A program made the translations under genes and the position numbers. This document shows positions 47,411 through 56,238 of a DNA stretch of 64,000 bases, in pieces (the first letter of the stretch is position 1; every line of letters starts with the position of its first letter). Location of the stretch: the NCBI GenBank assembly GCA_029060305.1, contig JAIDUG010000004.1, positions 16,557 through 80,556 on the forward strand, in the 5' to 3' direction. Source of the DNA: Ruminococcus sp. GTDB taxonomy: Bacteria > Bacillota > Clostridia > Oscillospirales > Ruminococcaceae. The notes under the pieces are model-generated. The model was not told the origin of the DNA and did no database searches. It saw nothing but the letters and a program-made list of their open reading frames with translations.

Positions 47411-47439
47411 ATTATAACATACTTTTCAGTATTTGTCAA
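47411..47439 (-). promoter_or_regulatory. Sigma-A promoter of the DUF951-prfA-sua5-coaE operon
   Basis: Reverse strand TTGACA (47434-47439), 17-nt spacer, TATAAT (47411-47416), a perfect consensus. It gives a leader of about 150 nt. Confidence 0.88.
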
Positions 47440-47497
47440 GAATTTTTTCGGACTTATCGGGAAAAATAAAAATATCTCACAGAAAGGAAAAAATATT

Positions 47498-47854
47498 ATG
47501 ATTACAAGAATTTCCGCAGAATTTGAAACGCCGGAACTTGCAGAAACAGCAATTCACAGAGTACGTGAAAGCGTGCCTGTACATTCAGCAAGTATGACAT
47601 ACAACAAGGCTTCTGACGAGGCTATGAAATTAAGAAACGGTACTGTATGGACACTTCTTCCAACTGCCGTCACAAGCTATAACTATTATACTGCTTCAAT
47701 GGAATCTCCTGCTTCTGATGATGTTATTCCCGAATACGACAGAAGACGTAATACTACCGCTTATATCCTTTGTGACGAGGAACACATTGATACTGTAAAA
47801 TCTGTCCTCAATGCTTTAGGCGGTCTCAGTATCCGTGAACGTCTTTCCCACTGA
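47498..47854 (+). CDS. Conserved-looking 118-residue protein, unknown function
   Basis: Not recognised. The pattern of short alternating helices and strands (RISAEFETPELAETAIHRVR at the N-terminus, AYILCDEEHIDTVKSVLNALG at the C-terminus) suggests a ferredoxin-like alpha/beta fold with a repeated beta-alpha-beta half. The central region carries TVWTLLPTAVTSYNYYTAS. There is no signal peptide or membrane helix. AGAAAGG is 11 nt before the ATG. It is transcribed away from the DUF951 operon. Confidence 0.75.
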   Translation: MITRISAEFETPELAETAIHRVRESVPVHSASMTYNKASDEAMKLRNGTVWTLLPTAVTSYNYYTASMESPASDDVIPEYDRRRNTTAYILCDEEHIDTVKSVLNALGGLSIRERLSH

Positions 47855-47862
47855 TTCATACC

Positions 47863-47912
47863 ACATAATGCATAGTCAGATATAAAGCAATAAATAAGGC
47901 TATGCATTATGT
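47863..47912. repeat. Perfect 13-bp inverted repeat after the 118-residue gene
   Basis: ACATAATGCATAG (47863-47875) and CTATGCATTATGT (47900-47912) are perfect complements separated by 24 nt. No T-run follows, so it is a poor intrinsic terminator. It could be a Rho-independent remnant, an mRNA stabiliser or a miniature mobile element end. Confidence 0.6.
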
Positions 47913-48014
47913 ATTCACGATTATCAAAAAGAAACAAATCCAAGGTACGAATATTATATGCGGATTCCGCATACTATTTATTATTCAGTCAATAAGATTT
48001 ACGGAGGTAAAAAT

Positions 48015-48920
48015 ATGAATTACAAACCCGAAGGCTGTATTTTCCGCACAGCAGAAAATCAGAAATATATCTCATCTGCCGAAGGACTTTCACAGGCTAT
48101 GGAAAAAGGTATTATCCTTGAAGCAAGAGTAGCCGTATGTGACAATTTACACAACCTTATAATAGACCTGCCATTTACTCAGGGAATAATTCCACGTACT
48201 GAGGGAGCAGTCGGCATTGAAGACGGTTCAACCCGTGATATAGCACTGATTTCAAGAGTAAACAAAATAGTATGTTTCAAGGTAACCGGATTTGAAAAGG
48301 ACGGTACAGTAAGACTTTCAAGAAGAATGGCACAGGAAGACTGCATTAATAACTACATAAACTATCTGACTGCCGGAGACATCATTGACGCAAGAGTCAC
48401 ACATCTGGAGCAGTTCGGCTGTTTTGTTGACATAGGTTGCGGAATCCCCTCACTTATCCCGATAGATGCAATATCTGTTTCAAGAATAGCACACCCCTCA
48501 GACAGATTCAGAAACGGTGACTTTATCCATGCTGTTGTAAGTGCGAAAGAAAACGGCAGAATTTTCCTCACTCACAAGGAACTTTTAGGCACGTGGGAAG
48601 AAAACGCCTCACTTTTTTCAGCAGGAGAAACCGTTTCAGGAATAGTGCGTTCCGTGGAAGAATACGGAATATTCGTGGAACTCGCCCCTAACCTTGCAGG
48701 ACTGGCAGAACCCCGTGAAAACATAAAAGCCGGTCAGCACGTAAGCGTATATATCAAGGCACTTATTCCGGAAAAAATGAAAGTGAAACTGATTATTGTT
48801 GATACGTGCGAGGACGGCGGTGCAGACGGCAAAATAAAATATTACAAGGATTCCGGAAAAATAAATTACTGGTGCTATTCGACAGAAAATTCTCACAAAA
48901 AAATAGAGACAGTCTTTTAA
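48015..48920 (+). CDS. S1-domain RNA-binding protein
   Basis: A 301-residue protein with S1/OB modules. The second (about residues 110-180) is clearest: GDIIDARVTHLEQFGCFVDIG, SLIPIDAISVSRIAHPSDRF and GRIFLTHKELLGTWEEN. The third (about 195-255) has GETVSGIVRSVEEYGIFVELAP and NLAGLAEPREN. The N-terminal part looks like a diverged S1 module. This resembles short S1 proteins related to ribosomal protein bS1 in Clostridia. The longest frame begins 19 codons earlier, but GGAGG lies 8 nt before the ATG at 48015. Single gene with its own terminator. Confidence 0.88.
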   Translation: MNYKPEGCIFRTAENQKYISSAEGLSQAMEKGIILEARVAVCDNLHNLIIDLPFTQGIIPRTEGAVGIEDGSTRDIALISRVNKIVCFKVTGFEKDGTVRLSRRMAQEDCINNYINYLTAGDIIDARVTHLEQFGCFVDIGCGIPSLIPIDAISVSRIAHPSDRFRNGDFIHAVVSAKENGRIFLTHKELLGTWEENASLFSAGETVSGIVRSVEEYGIFVELAPNLAGLAEPRENIKAGQHVSVYIKALIPEKMKVKLIIVDTCEDGGADGKIKYYKDSGKINYWCYSTENSHKKIETVF

Positions 48921-48929
48921 CGAAAAAAT

Positions 48930-48957
48930 CTCCCACCGCTATATACAGCAGTGGGAG
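48930..48957. terminator. Bidirectional terminator between the S1 protein gene and pfkA
   Basis: CTCCCAC and GCT pair with AGC and GTGGGAG around ATATAC (one mismatch), flanked by an A-run and a T-rich end. Confidence 0.8.
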
Positions 48958-48990
48958 TATTATTATTTATTCATGGTTTTATGCAGATTC

Positions 48991-49953
48991 TCAGAAAGCG
49001 ATTGTTTCAGCCATACGATGAAGACCCTCATCGTAAGTTTTCTGCATAGCAAGTGCTTCCTGAATATCGTAGTCAACAAGAGCGTTATCCTTGAGTGCAA
49101 CAACTCTGTTTCCCACACCTTTTTCGAGAAGTTCAACAGCATAGCAACCCATTCTTGTTGCTTCAACACGGTCTCTGAGTGTTGGATTACCACCTCTCTG
49201 AACGTGACCGAGAATAGTAGCACGTGCTTCAATGCCTGTTTTTTCCTGTAAAACGCTGGCAATTTCCTGAGAATGTCCAACGCCCTCTGAAACTACTACA
49301 ACGAAATTCTTCTTGCCCTTAGCCTGTTTTTCAAGCATAACCTTAGCGATAGAATCAAGATTGTAAGGCACTTCCTGTACGATAATATCAGTAGCACCAC
49401 AAGCAACACCGGTATTTACAGCAATATGTCCAGCACCTCTGCCCATTACTTCAACAACTGAAATTCTGTCATGTGACTGGGAAGTATCACGGAGCTTGTC
49501 AACAAGTTCCATAGCTGTATTCATAGCTGTATCGAAACCGATTGTATAGTCTGTGCAAGAGATGTCATTATCGATAGTACCAGGGATTCCGACACAAAGC
49601 ATACCCATTTTGCAAAGGTCTGCGGCACCTCTGAATGAACCGTCACCGCCGACTACAACGAGACCTTCAATGCCTAATTCCTCGCACTTAGCACGAGCCT
49701 TTGCAACGCCCTCTTCTGTTCTGAATTCAGGACATCTTGCAGTATAAAGAATAGTACCGCCTCTGTGGATAATGTCAGTAACGCTTCTTTCGTCCATAGG
49801 AATGATATCGCCTGTGAGAAGTCCGACATAGCCACGACGTACACCATAAACTTCCATTCCCTTACTGATAGCACTTCTTACAACCGAGCGGATAGCGGCA
49901 TTCATACCCGGAGCATCGCCACCGCTGGTTAAAACAGCAATTTTTTTAATCAT
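48991..49953 (-). CDS. pfkA: ATP-dependent 6-phosphofructokinase
   Basis: Committed glycolytic step, fructose 6-phosphate plus ATP to fructose 1,6-bisphosphate. It opens IAVLTSGGDAPGMNAAIRSV, with VVVGGDGSFRGA near residue 100 (Gly at the ATP-specific position), the catalytic Asp in GTIDNDISCTDYTIGFDTA split as GTIDNDISCTD near 125, and MGRGAGHIA near 170. At 320 residues it matches bacterial PfkA. AAAGGAG is 9 nt before the ATG at 49953. It lies downstream of dnaE as in many Firmicutes but has its own promoter. Confidence 0.97.
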   Translation of the reverse strand: MIKKIAVLTSGGDAPGMNAAIRSVVRSAISKGMEVYGVRRGYVGLLTGDIIPMDERSVTDIIHRGGTILYTARCPEFRTEEGVAKARAKCEELGIEGLVVVGGDGSFRGAADLCKMGMLCVGIPGTIDNDISCTDYTIGFDTAMNTAMELVDKLRDTSQSHDRISVVEVMGRGAGHIAVNTGVACGATDIIVQEVPYNLDSIAKVMLEKQAKGKKNFVVVVSEGVGHSQEIASVLQEKTGIEARATILGHVQRGGNPTLRDRVEATRMGCYAVELLEKGVGNRVVALKDNALVDYDIQEALAMQKTYDEGLHRMAETIAF

Positions 49954-50005
49954 GATAAATTTCTCCTTTGCATAAGCAAATTTTTTATTAATTCCATACA
50001 TTTAC

Positions 50006-50034
50006 ATTTTAACACTTTATGCAGGAATTGTCAA
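50006..50034 (-). promoter_or_regulatory. Promoter of pfkA
   Basis: Reverse strand TTGACA (50029-50034), 17-nt spacer, TAAAAT (50006-50011). Confidence 0.78.
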
Positions 50035-50062
50035 GTATATTTGAATTATTTTTCGGGTTTTT

Positions 50063-53000
50063 TTAAAGAATAAGTCCGACGGCAGAAAGCGGATAGATTT
50101 TTCTTATTTCCGCAACACTTTCTTCACATATTCTGATATAAAGTCCCGATTTTGTAGAAACAGTTTTTTTCATATCTGTCAGATAAAAAACAACCCTTGT
50201 ATTTCCGCTGAATCTTCCGCATAACTGAGGAATACAGTTATTTTCAAGCTGTGAGGAATTCATTTTTATGCAGAGTTTCATTCCTGAAAGCATTTCAGTA
50301 AAATTCTTTTCGTCCGTCACCGAATCGCATACCAAAGACAAGCCATTATCTTTTACTGATATTTTACCGCTTACAAGAATAATCTTGCCGTCATTCATAC
50401 TTCCGGAAACCTTACCGAAGAGTTCGGGAAAAACTACTGTATCAAGTGTGCCAGTATCGTCCGAGAGTTCCGCAAAGCACATTCTGTCGCCTTTTTTAGT
50501 AACGTGTTGTTTCACTGTTTGTACCATACAGAGAATTTTAACAGATGTGCCGTCACCTGCTCCCGAAAGGTCTTTTATTTTTTTTGTCCTCATCAGTTCC
50601 GGTAAATACCAGTATTCAGAAAGAGGATTTCCTGTCAGATATATTCCTGATACTTCTTTTTCCATTGACAATAATTTTCGCCTGCTATACTCAGACACAA
50701 AAGGTATTCTTATATTCATTTCCTGAGTATCAAATCCGTCAAGGAAATTCAGCTGTCCGTCTATAACACCGCTGTTATTGTCGGATTTTTCAAGAAGCAT
50801 AGAATAGTTTTCAAGCATCTGCCGACGGTTAAGTCCGAGACCGTCAAAAGCTCCCGACATAATAAGAGATTCGATAGCTTTTTTTATAATGTCACGTCTG
50901 TCCATACGCTCCAAAAAATCCTGCAAACTCCTGAAATTTCCCCTCTGAGTTCTCTCCGCAACAACTCTTTCCGAAAAGCCCTCGCCTACATTTTTAACAG
51001 CCATAAGCCCGAAATATATTCTGTCATTCTCAAATGAGAATTTAACTACACTTCTGTTTATGTCAGGTTTTACAACCTCTATACCGTTTGCACGGCACAT
51101 ATTTATATATTCGGAAAGTTTGTCGGTATTTCCTGCAACGCTTGACATAAGTGCCGACATATATATTCCTCTGTAATGATATTTCAGGTAAGCCGTCTGA
51201 TATGCAATGTACGCATAAGCCGTGGCGTGTGACTTGTTGAAAGCATATGATGCAAAACTCACCAATTCGTCAAAAATCCCGTTTGCTGTCTCTCTTGAAA
51301 CACCGTTCTTTTCAGCACCCGAAACAAAATTTTCACGTTCTTTCAACATTACATCGTGTTTCTTTTTCGCCATCGCACGCCTTACAATGTCCGAATGACC
51401 GTATGAATACCCCGCAAGTTTCCGGCATATTTCCATTACCTGCTCCTGATATACTATACAGCCGTAAGTCTCCGACAGTATGCTTTCAAGCAAAGGGTGT
51501 TTATAGCGTACATTGACAGGATTGTTTTTATTTTTAATATATTCGGGAATATATTTCATAGGTCCGGGGCGGTACAGCGAAAGCATTACTATCAAATCTT
51601 CTATACGTTCCGGAATGAGTTCAACAAGACATTTAGTTATTCCCTCACTCTCAAACTGAAATACTCCACCTGTATCACCTCTTGCAAGCATAGAATATAC
51701 TTCACTGTCATCAAGCGGAATGTTTTCAATGTCAAAATTCTTGTCAGTACGTTTTATCACGTTTACTGTATCACGGATTATTGTGAGGTTTCGCAGACCA
51801 AGAAAGTCCATTTTCAGCAGTCCGAGAGATTCAAGAATAGTCATTGTGTATTGTGTAACAACTGTACCGTCATTTTTCTGAAGTGGTACAATATCGGCAA
51901 GCGGTACAGCGGAAATGACTACTCCTGCCGCATGGGTTGAGGAATGGCGTGGCATACCCTCTATCTGCATTGCAAGGTCTATGATTTTACGGACGTTTCC
52001 GTCGTCAGAATACATTGAACGGAGTTCCTGAGAATTTTCAAGTGCTTCACTCAGCGTACTGTTGAAATCTATTTTCTTTGCGACAGTATCGCATATTTTT
52101 TTCGGAATACTCAGTACACGCCCCACGTCCCTCACAGACCCACGTGCCTTGAAAGTATCGAAAGCTATTATTTCAGAAACCCTGTCTCTGCCGTATCTTT
52201 CAAAAACATATTCCTTGACTTTGGGTCTGCCCTCTATACAGAAATCTATATCAAAATCCGGCATACTTACACGTTCAGGATTGAGGAAACGTTCAAACAA
52301 CAAACCGTATTTAACAGGGTCAATAGAAGTTATTCCCATACAGTAGGCACAAAGACTTCCTGCTCCCGAACCTCTGCCAGCTCCTACCGGAATTTTGTTT
52401 TCCTTTGCGTACCGCACAAAGTCCCATACTATCAGAAAATAGTCCGTATAACCCATTTTATTTATAACGGAAAGTTCATACTCCATACGGCTTGTCACTT
52501 CCGGTGACGGATTATTTCCGTAATGACTGTACAGTCCGTTGTAACATAATTCACGCATATATGACTTGTTGTCAGTTACTCCGGCTTTCCTGAACTCCGG
52601 CAACTTTATATTTCCGAACTCAAATTTAACGTTACAGCGTTCAGCAATTTTCAGAGTATTTGTTATCGCTTCATAATGTCCCGAAAAAAGCCTTGACATT
52701 TCGTCGGCGGATTTAATGTACGATTCACCGCCGGAAACCTGTTCTCTGTCATAAAGCTGATTGGTCTGTATACACCACAGAATTTTATGCATTTCGGAAT
52801 CTTCACGTCGTATATAATGACAGTCGTTTGTTGCAACAAGTGGTATACCTGTTTCCACAGAAAGCCTGTACAAAAGCGGAAGTATACGCAATTCGTCATC
52901 AATGCCGTGATTCTGCACTTCTAAAAAATAGTTGTCAGCACCAAAAACTTCACGGTATGCAAGGGCTTGCGACTTTGCTTTATCGTAATCTCCGGAAACA

Positions 53001-53446
53001 AGAAGTCGTGCAATTTCGCCGTACAGACAGCCTGAAAGACATATCAGTCCGGAATGGTATTTTTTCAGTAAATCAAAATCAACCCTCGGTCTGTTGTAGA
53101 AACCGTCTATACTTGCAACTGATACAAGCCGGACAAGATTTCTGTAACCCTCATTGTTTTCACATAGCAGAATAAGGTGATATGGCGACAAATCAATTCT
53201 GCCGTTTTTGTCAGTATGCTTTCGTGGAGCAACGTAAACCTCACACCCTATAATTGCTTTTATACCTGTATTCTGTGCTTCTTTCCAGAACTCAACTGCT
53301 CCGTACATAACGCCATGGTCAGTTATCGCAACGGCGGTCTGTCCTAACTCCTTAACACGTTCCATAAGTTTTTTTATACGGCACGCACCGTCAAGCAGAC
53401 TGTATTCTGTATGCACATGGAGATGTACGAAAGAACCGTCATTCAT
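50063..53446 (-). CDS. dnaE: DNA polymerase III alpha subunit, DnaE type
   Basis: Family C polymerase; in Firmicutes DnaE works alongside PolC, extending primers. The N-terminal PHP domain starts HLHVHTEYSLLDGACRIKKL. Catalytic aspartates are in SMPDFDIDFC near residue 395 (with GRGSGAGSLCAYC near 355) and further on; the helix-hairpin-helix domain is near 840-870. An OB fold (SVKILCMVQTVKQHVTKKGD, MCFAELSDDTGTLDTVVFPEL) is near 985-1035. At 1127 residues it is typical of clostridial DnaE. Its start overlaps the whiA stop by 4 nt, so the two are coupled. Confidence 0.96.
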   Translation of the reverse strand: MNDGSFVHLHVHTEYSLLDGACRIKKLMERVKELGQTAVAITDHGVMYGAVEFWKEAQNTGIKAIIGCEVYVAPRKHTDKNGRIDLSPYHLILLCENNEGYRNLVRLVSVASIDGFYNRPRVDFDLLKKYHSGLICLSGCLYGEIARLLVSGDYDKAKSQALAYREVFGADNYFLEVQNHGIDDELRILPLLYRLSVETGIPLVATNDCHYIRREDSEMHKILWCIQTNQLYDREQVSGGESYIKSADEMSRLFSGHYEAITNTLKIAERCNVKFEFGNIKLPEFRKAGVTDNKSYMRELCYNGLYSHYGNNPSPEVTSRMEYELSVINKMGYTDYFLIVWDFVRYAKENKIPVGAGRGSGAGSLCAYCMGITSIDPVKYGLLFERFLNPERVSMPDFDIDFCIEGRPKVKEYVFERYGRDRVSEIIAFDTFKARGSVRDVGRVLSIPKKICDTVAKKIDFNSTLSEALENSQELRSMYSDDGNVRKIIDLAMQIEGMPRHSSTHAAGVVISAVPLADIVPLQKNDGTVVTQYTMTILESLGLLKMDFLGLRNLTIIRDTVNVIKRTDKNFDIENIPLDDSEVYSMLARGDTGGVFQFESEGITKCLVELIPERIEDLIVMLSLYRPGPMKYIPEYIKNKNNPVNVRYKHPLLESILSETYGCIVYQEQVMEICRKLAGYSYGHSDIVRRAMAKKKHDVMLKERENFVSGAEKNGVSRETANGIFDELVSFASYAFNKSHATAYAYIAYQTAYLKYHYRGIYMSALMSSVAGNTDKLSEYINMCRANGIEVVKPDINRSVVKFSFENDRIYFGLMAVKNVGEGFSERVVAERTQRGNFRSLQDFLERMDRRDIIKKAIESLIMSGAFDGLGLNRRQMLENYSMLLEKSDNNSGVIDGQLNFLDGFDTQEMNIRIPFVSEYSRRKLLSMEKEVSGIYLTGNPLSEYWYLPELMRTKKIKDLSGAGDGTSVKILCMVQTVKQHVTKKGDRMCFAELSDDTGTLDTVVFPELFGKVSGSMNDGKIILVSGKISVKDNGLSLVCDSVTDEKNFTEMLSGMKLCIKMNSSQLENNCIPQLCGRFSGNTRVVFYLTDMKKTVSTKSGLYIRICEESVAEIRKIYPLSAVGLIL

Positions 53447-54345
53447 GAATGTATCTCCTTTCGTATGTTTTCAGCGATTACAGCTATTTTCCTGAAACGA
53501 TGATTTACTCCGGAACGGCTTATAGGTACGCTGAGATTTTCACCGATTTCCTGTAAACTCATTTCCGTATTTTCCAGTCGCATTAACGCAACCTCACGGA
53601 GTTCAGCAGTAAGACTTTCCAGTCCGTCATTATCTGCAATCAGCTTTATATCTTCAATCTGTCGCATAGAAGCCTTTACAACCTTGTCGATATTTGCGGA
53701 ATCGCAGTTAGCAATACGGTTAGCCTTGTTTCTTACGTCCTTGTAAATTTTGACGTTCATTATTTCAAGAGTACAGTTCTGTGCACCCATAAAAGTGAGA
53801 GTATCCTCAATTGACTCACTGTCCTTGATATATACAATAGGCTGTCCACGTCTGATAGTGGTCTTTGCGGTAACTCCTATATCAGCAAGCAATACGGTCA
53901 GTTCTTCCGCAAGCAGTCCGCACGGTACGGAAAACTCAAGGTGATATTCTTTAGACGGATTGTTTACACTTCCGCAGGCAAGAAATATTCCGGCTGTAAA
54001 ACCGCCTATGCTGTTTGTAACGATAATTTCGGAATTGATAGTCCGCACATTTATAAATCTGTAAGTCCGGTAGACCTCACGTATAATATTCCTGTCGTAA
54101 ATGTCATAACAGTAAAGGACAGTATTTTTCCGTGAGTTCTCACGACATTCCGGACTGTAACGGAATACTTTCCGGAACAGCTTTCCGAAAAATTCCGCTG
54201 AAACACTGCTTTCCGTCTGAAAACATATGTGTTCCGGAGAGAGTGTGCGACAGAATAAAAGTATTCCGTAAAGGCACGCAAAACGCTTGTCGTTGTCGCT
54301 TACTGCCAAACATATTTCACGACGCACGTCGTTTGAGAAAGACAT
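53443..54345 (-). CDS. whiA: WhiA-family DNA-binding regulator
   Basis: WhiA joins a LAGLIDADG-like N-terminal fold to a C-terminal helix-turn-helix and influences division and chromosome segregation in Firmicutes. Signatures are GIFLACGSVNNPSKEYHLEFS near residue 115, NRIANCDSANIDKVVKASMRQ near 207 and the helix-turn-helix segment MSLQEIGENLSVPISRSGVNHR near 258. It has 300 residues, normal. It belongs to the conserved rapZ-whiA cluster; a hairpin separates it from rapZ by 64 nt. Confidence 0.95.
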   Translation of the reverse strand: MSFSNDVRREICLAVSDNDKRFACLYGILLFCRTLSPEHICFQTESSVSAEFFGKLFRKVFRYSPECRENSRKNTVLYCYDIYDRNIIREVYRTYRFINVRTINSEIIVTNSIGGFTAGIFLACGSVNNPSKEYHLEFSVPCGLLAEELTVLLADIGVTAKTTIRRGQPIVYIKDSESIEDTLTFMGAQNCTLEIMNVKIYKDVRNKANRIANCDSANIDKVVKASMRQIEDIKLIADNDGLESLTAELREVALMRLENTEMSLQEIGENLSVPISRSGVNHRFRKIAVIAENIRKEIHS

Positions 54346-54374
54346 ATATAATCAGTCCTTTTTTTTCAAAAATC

Positions 54375-54400
54375 GTCCGCACACACGGATATGTACGGAC
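54375..54400 (-). terminator. Hairpin between rapZ and whiA
   Basis: Reverse strand GTCCG pairs with CGGAC, extended by ATATG/CACAC-type partial pairing, followed by GATTTTTG. It may partly terminate or attenuate transcription between the two genes. Confidence 0.45.
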
Positions 54401-54409
54401 TGTATTTTT

Positions 54410-55282
54410 TCAGAATATTTTATCTTTTGTTATGTCACGGTGGTACTTCTGTACCTTATACTTGTTTTCCGTCAGATGACGTGCCATAAGTTCCGCAAAT
54501 GTAATTGAACGGTGTTTACCGCCTGTACAGCCGAAAGCTATCACAAGCTGACTTTTTCCCTCGTGGACGTAAAGCGGTATAAGATAATCAATCAGGTCTT
54601 TCAGCTTGTTGAAAAGATTCTGAGACTGTTCAAAACTCATTACATAATCCCTTACACATTCCTCGCACCCCGTATGATTGCGGAGAGTTTCAATATAGTA
54701 TGGATTCGGCAGACAACGCACGTCAAACACAAGGTCTGATTCAGTGGAAACGCCGTACTTGAAACCAAAGGACATTATTTTTATACTGAGTGAATCGGAG
54801 CTTCTGTTCAGAAAAATTTCCTTTACCTGCTCCTTTAACTGTGCTGAGGAGAGTTCAGAAGTTTCAATGTAATAGTCGGCAATCTCTCTGAGTTGCGACA
54901 ACTGCATTTTTTCATAACGTATAGCATCGTGAAGACTTCCGTTGAATTTTTCATCAAGTGGGTGACGACGGCGTGTTTCCTTGTAACGTTTTATGAGAAC
55001 CTCGTCGCTTGCCTCTATGAAAAGCACTTTCACGTCAAGTTTTTCATTTTCCCTGAGCAACTGCCACGAATGGAATATTTCTGCAAACATATCACCTGTA
55101 CGTATATCAACGGCAACGGCTATCTTATTGATTCCGACATCTGACTTTCTGCAAAGGTCTACAAATTTTGAAATAAGTTTAGGCGGTATGTTATCGATAC
55201 AATAGTATCCTATATCTTCCATAACGTCCATAACGCAGGATTTGCCCGAGCCGGACATTCCTGTAACAATCAACAATTTCAT
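54410..55282 (-). CDS. rapZ: RapZ-family nucleotide-binding protein
   Basis: A P-loop protein of the RapZ/YvcJ family; in E. coli it binds RNA to control glmS, while in Firmicutes the role is less clear. The P-loop is VTGMSGSGKSCVMDVMED near the N-terminus, with the Walker-like VLFIEASDEVLIKRYKETRRRHPL near residue 90 and the C-terminal nucleotide- and RNA-contacting signature AFGCTGGKHRSITFAELMARHL near 262. It has 290 residues. It follows murB after 24 nt in the conserved cluster. Confidence 0.95.
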   Translation of the reverse strand: MKLLIVTGMSGSGKSCVMDVMEDIGYYCIDNIPPKLISKFVDLCRKSDVGINKIAVAVDIRTGDMFAEIFHSWQLLRENEKLDVKVLFIEASDEVLIKRYKETRRRHPLDEKFNGSLHDAIRYEKMQLSQLREIADYYIETSELSSAQLKEQVKEIFLNRSSDSLSIKIMSFGFKYGVSTESDLVFDVRCLPNPYYIETLRNHTGCEECVRDYVMSFEQSQNLFNKLKDLIDYLIPLYVHEGKSQLVIAFGCTGGKHRSITFAELMARHLTENKYKVQKYHRDITKDKIF

Positions 55283-55306
55283 AATCTGCCTCCTGAATGG
55301 AAATTT

Positions 55307-56212
55307 TTACTTCAGTATAACCGGTTCAAGTTCAAGGGTGTAACCGGTTTTTTCTCTGACAATCTGCTGTACTTTTCCACAAAGTTCCATAACGTCCGCA
55401 CAGGTTGCATAACCCTTATTCACAACAAAACCGCTGTGTTTTTCGCTCACCATAGCACCACCACACGAAAGCCCTTTCAGTCCGCACTGTTCAATCAGCA
55501 GTGAGGCATAACTGCCCTCAGGACGCTTGAAAGTACTTCCCGCACTCGGAAATTCCAATGGCTGTTTTGAGCTTCTTTTACTCATACATTCTGTCATATT
55601 CTTGCGTATGGTTTCGGAATCGCCGTCGGGAAGTCTCAGCGTAACCGAGGTTATAACAAAGTTCTTTCCCGAAAAAACACTGTGCCTGTAAGAGAGTTCC
55701 ATATTTTCACTGCCTATGGAACGCTTTTCGCAGTTTTCGTCAATATACTCCGCAGAAACCACTATATCAGACATTTCACTGCCATAAGCTCCGGCGTTCA
55801 TATATAAAGCACCGCCGACAGTCCCCGGAATACCGAAAAGATTTTCCATTCCCGAAAGTCCGGACTGCTGAGCGTGTACACACGCAGAAGCAAGCAAAGC
55901 ACCTGATTCACATTTTATAGTATTACCGTTGACTTCAATATGTGCGAAATCACTTCCGAAAAGAAGTACAACACCGTCGAATCCCTCATCAGGTACTATA
56001 ACGTTGCTACCTCTGCCGAGAATGAAATATCTGATATTTTCTGTTCTTAGATAGCGAAGAATTTCGACAACGGAATCAGCGGAGTTCACGTTTATCAAAG
56101 CACGGCAGTTTCCGCCGAAACGGAAAGTCACATACTCACTCAGAGAACATTCCGGAGTTATGCGACAGCCGAGTTTTTTGCAGATGTCAGTAAGTTTGTT
56201 TATATCTATCAT
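55307..56212 (-). CDS. murB: UDP-N-acetylenolpyruvoylglucosamine reductase
   Basis: FAD-dependent reduction of UDP-GlcNAc-enolpyruvate to UDP-MurNAc in peptidoglycan synthesis. FAD-binding motifs are YFILGRGSNVIVPDEGF near residue 62, GMENLFGIPGTVGGALYMNAG split as MENLFGIPGTVGG near 122, and the proton-donor serine in FPSAGSTFKRPEG near 226. It lacks the Tyr-loop of type I enzymes and is 301 residues, so it is the short type II MurB of Gram-positives. Gap to hprK is 26 nt. Confidence 0.97.
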   Translation of the reverse strand: MIDINKLTDICKKLGCRITPECSLSEYVTFRFGGNCRALINVNSADSVVEILRYLRTENIRYFILGRGSNVIVPDEGFDGVVLLFGSDFAHIEVNGNTIKCESGALLASACVHAQQSGLSGMENLFGIPGTVGGALYMNAGAYGSEMSDIVVSAEYIDENCEKRSIGSENMELSYRHSVFSGKNFVITSVTLRLPDGDSETIRKNMTECMSKRSSKQPLEFPSAGSTFKRPEGSYASLLIEQCGLKGLSCGGAMVSEKHSGFVVNKGYATCADVMELCGKVQQIVREKTGYTLELEPVILK

Positions 56213-56238
56213 ATGTCCCCCTGAAAATTTTTCTTTGT

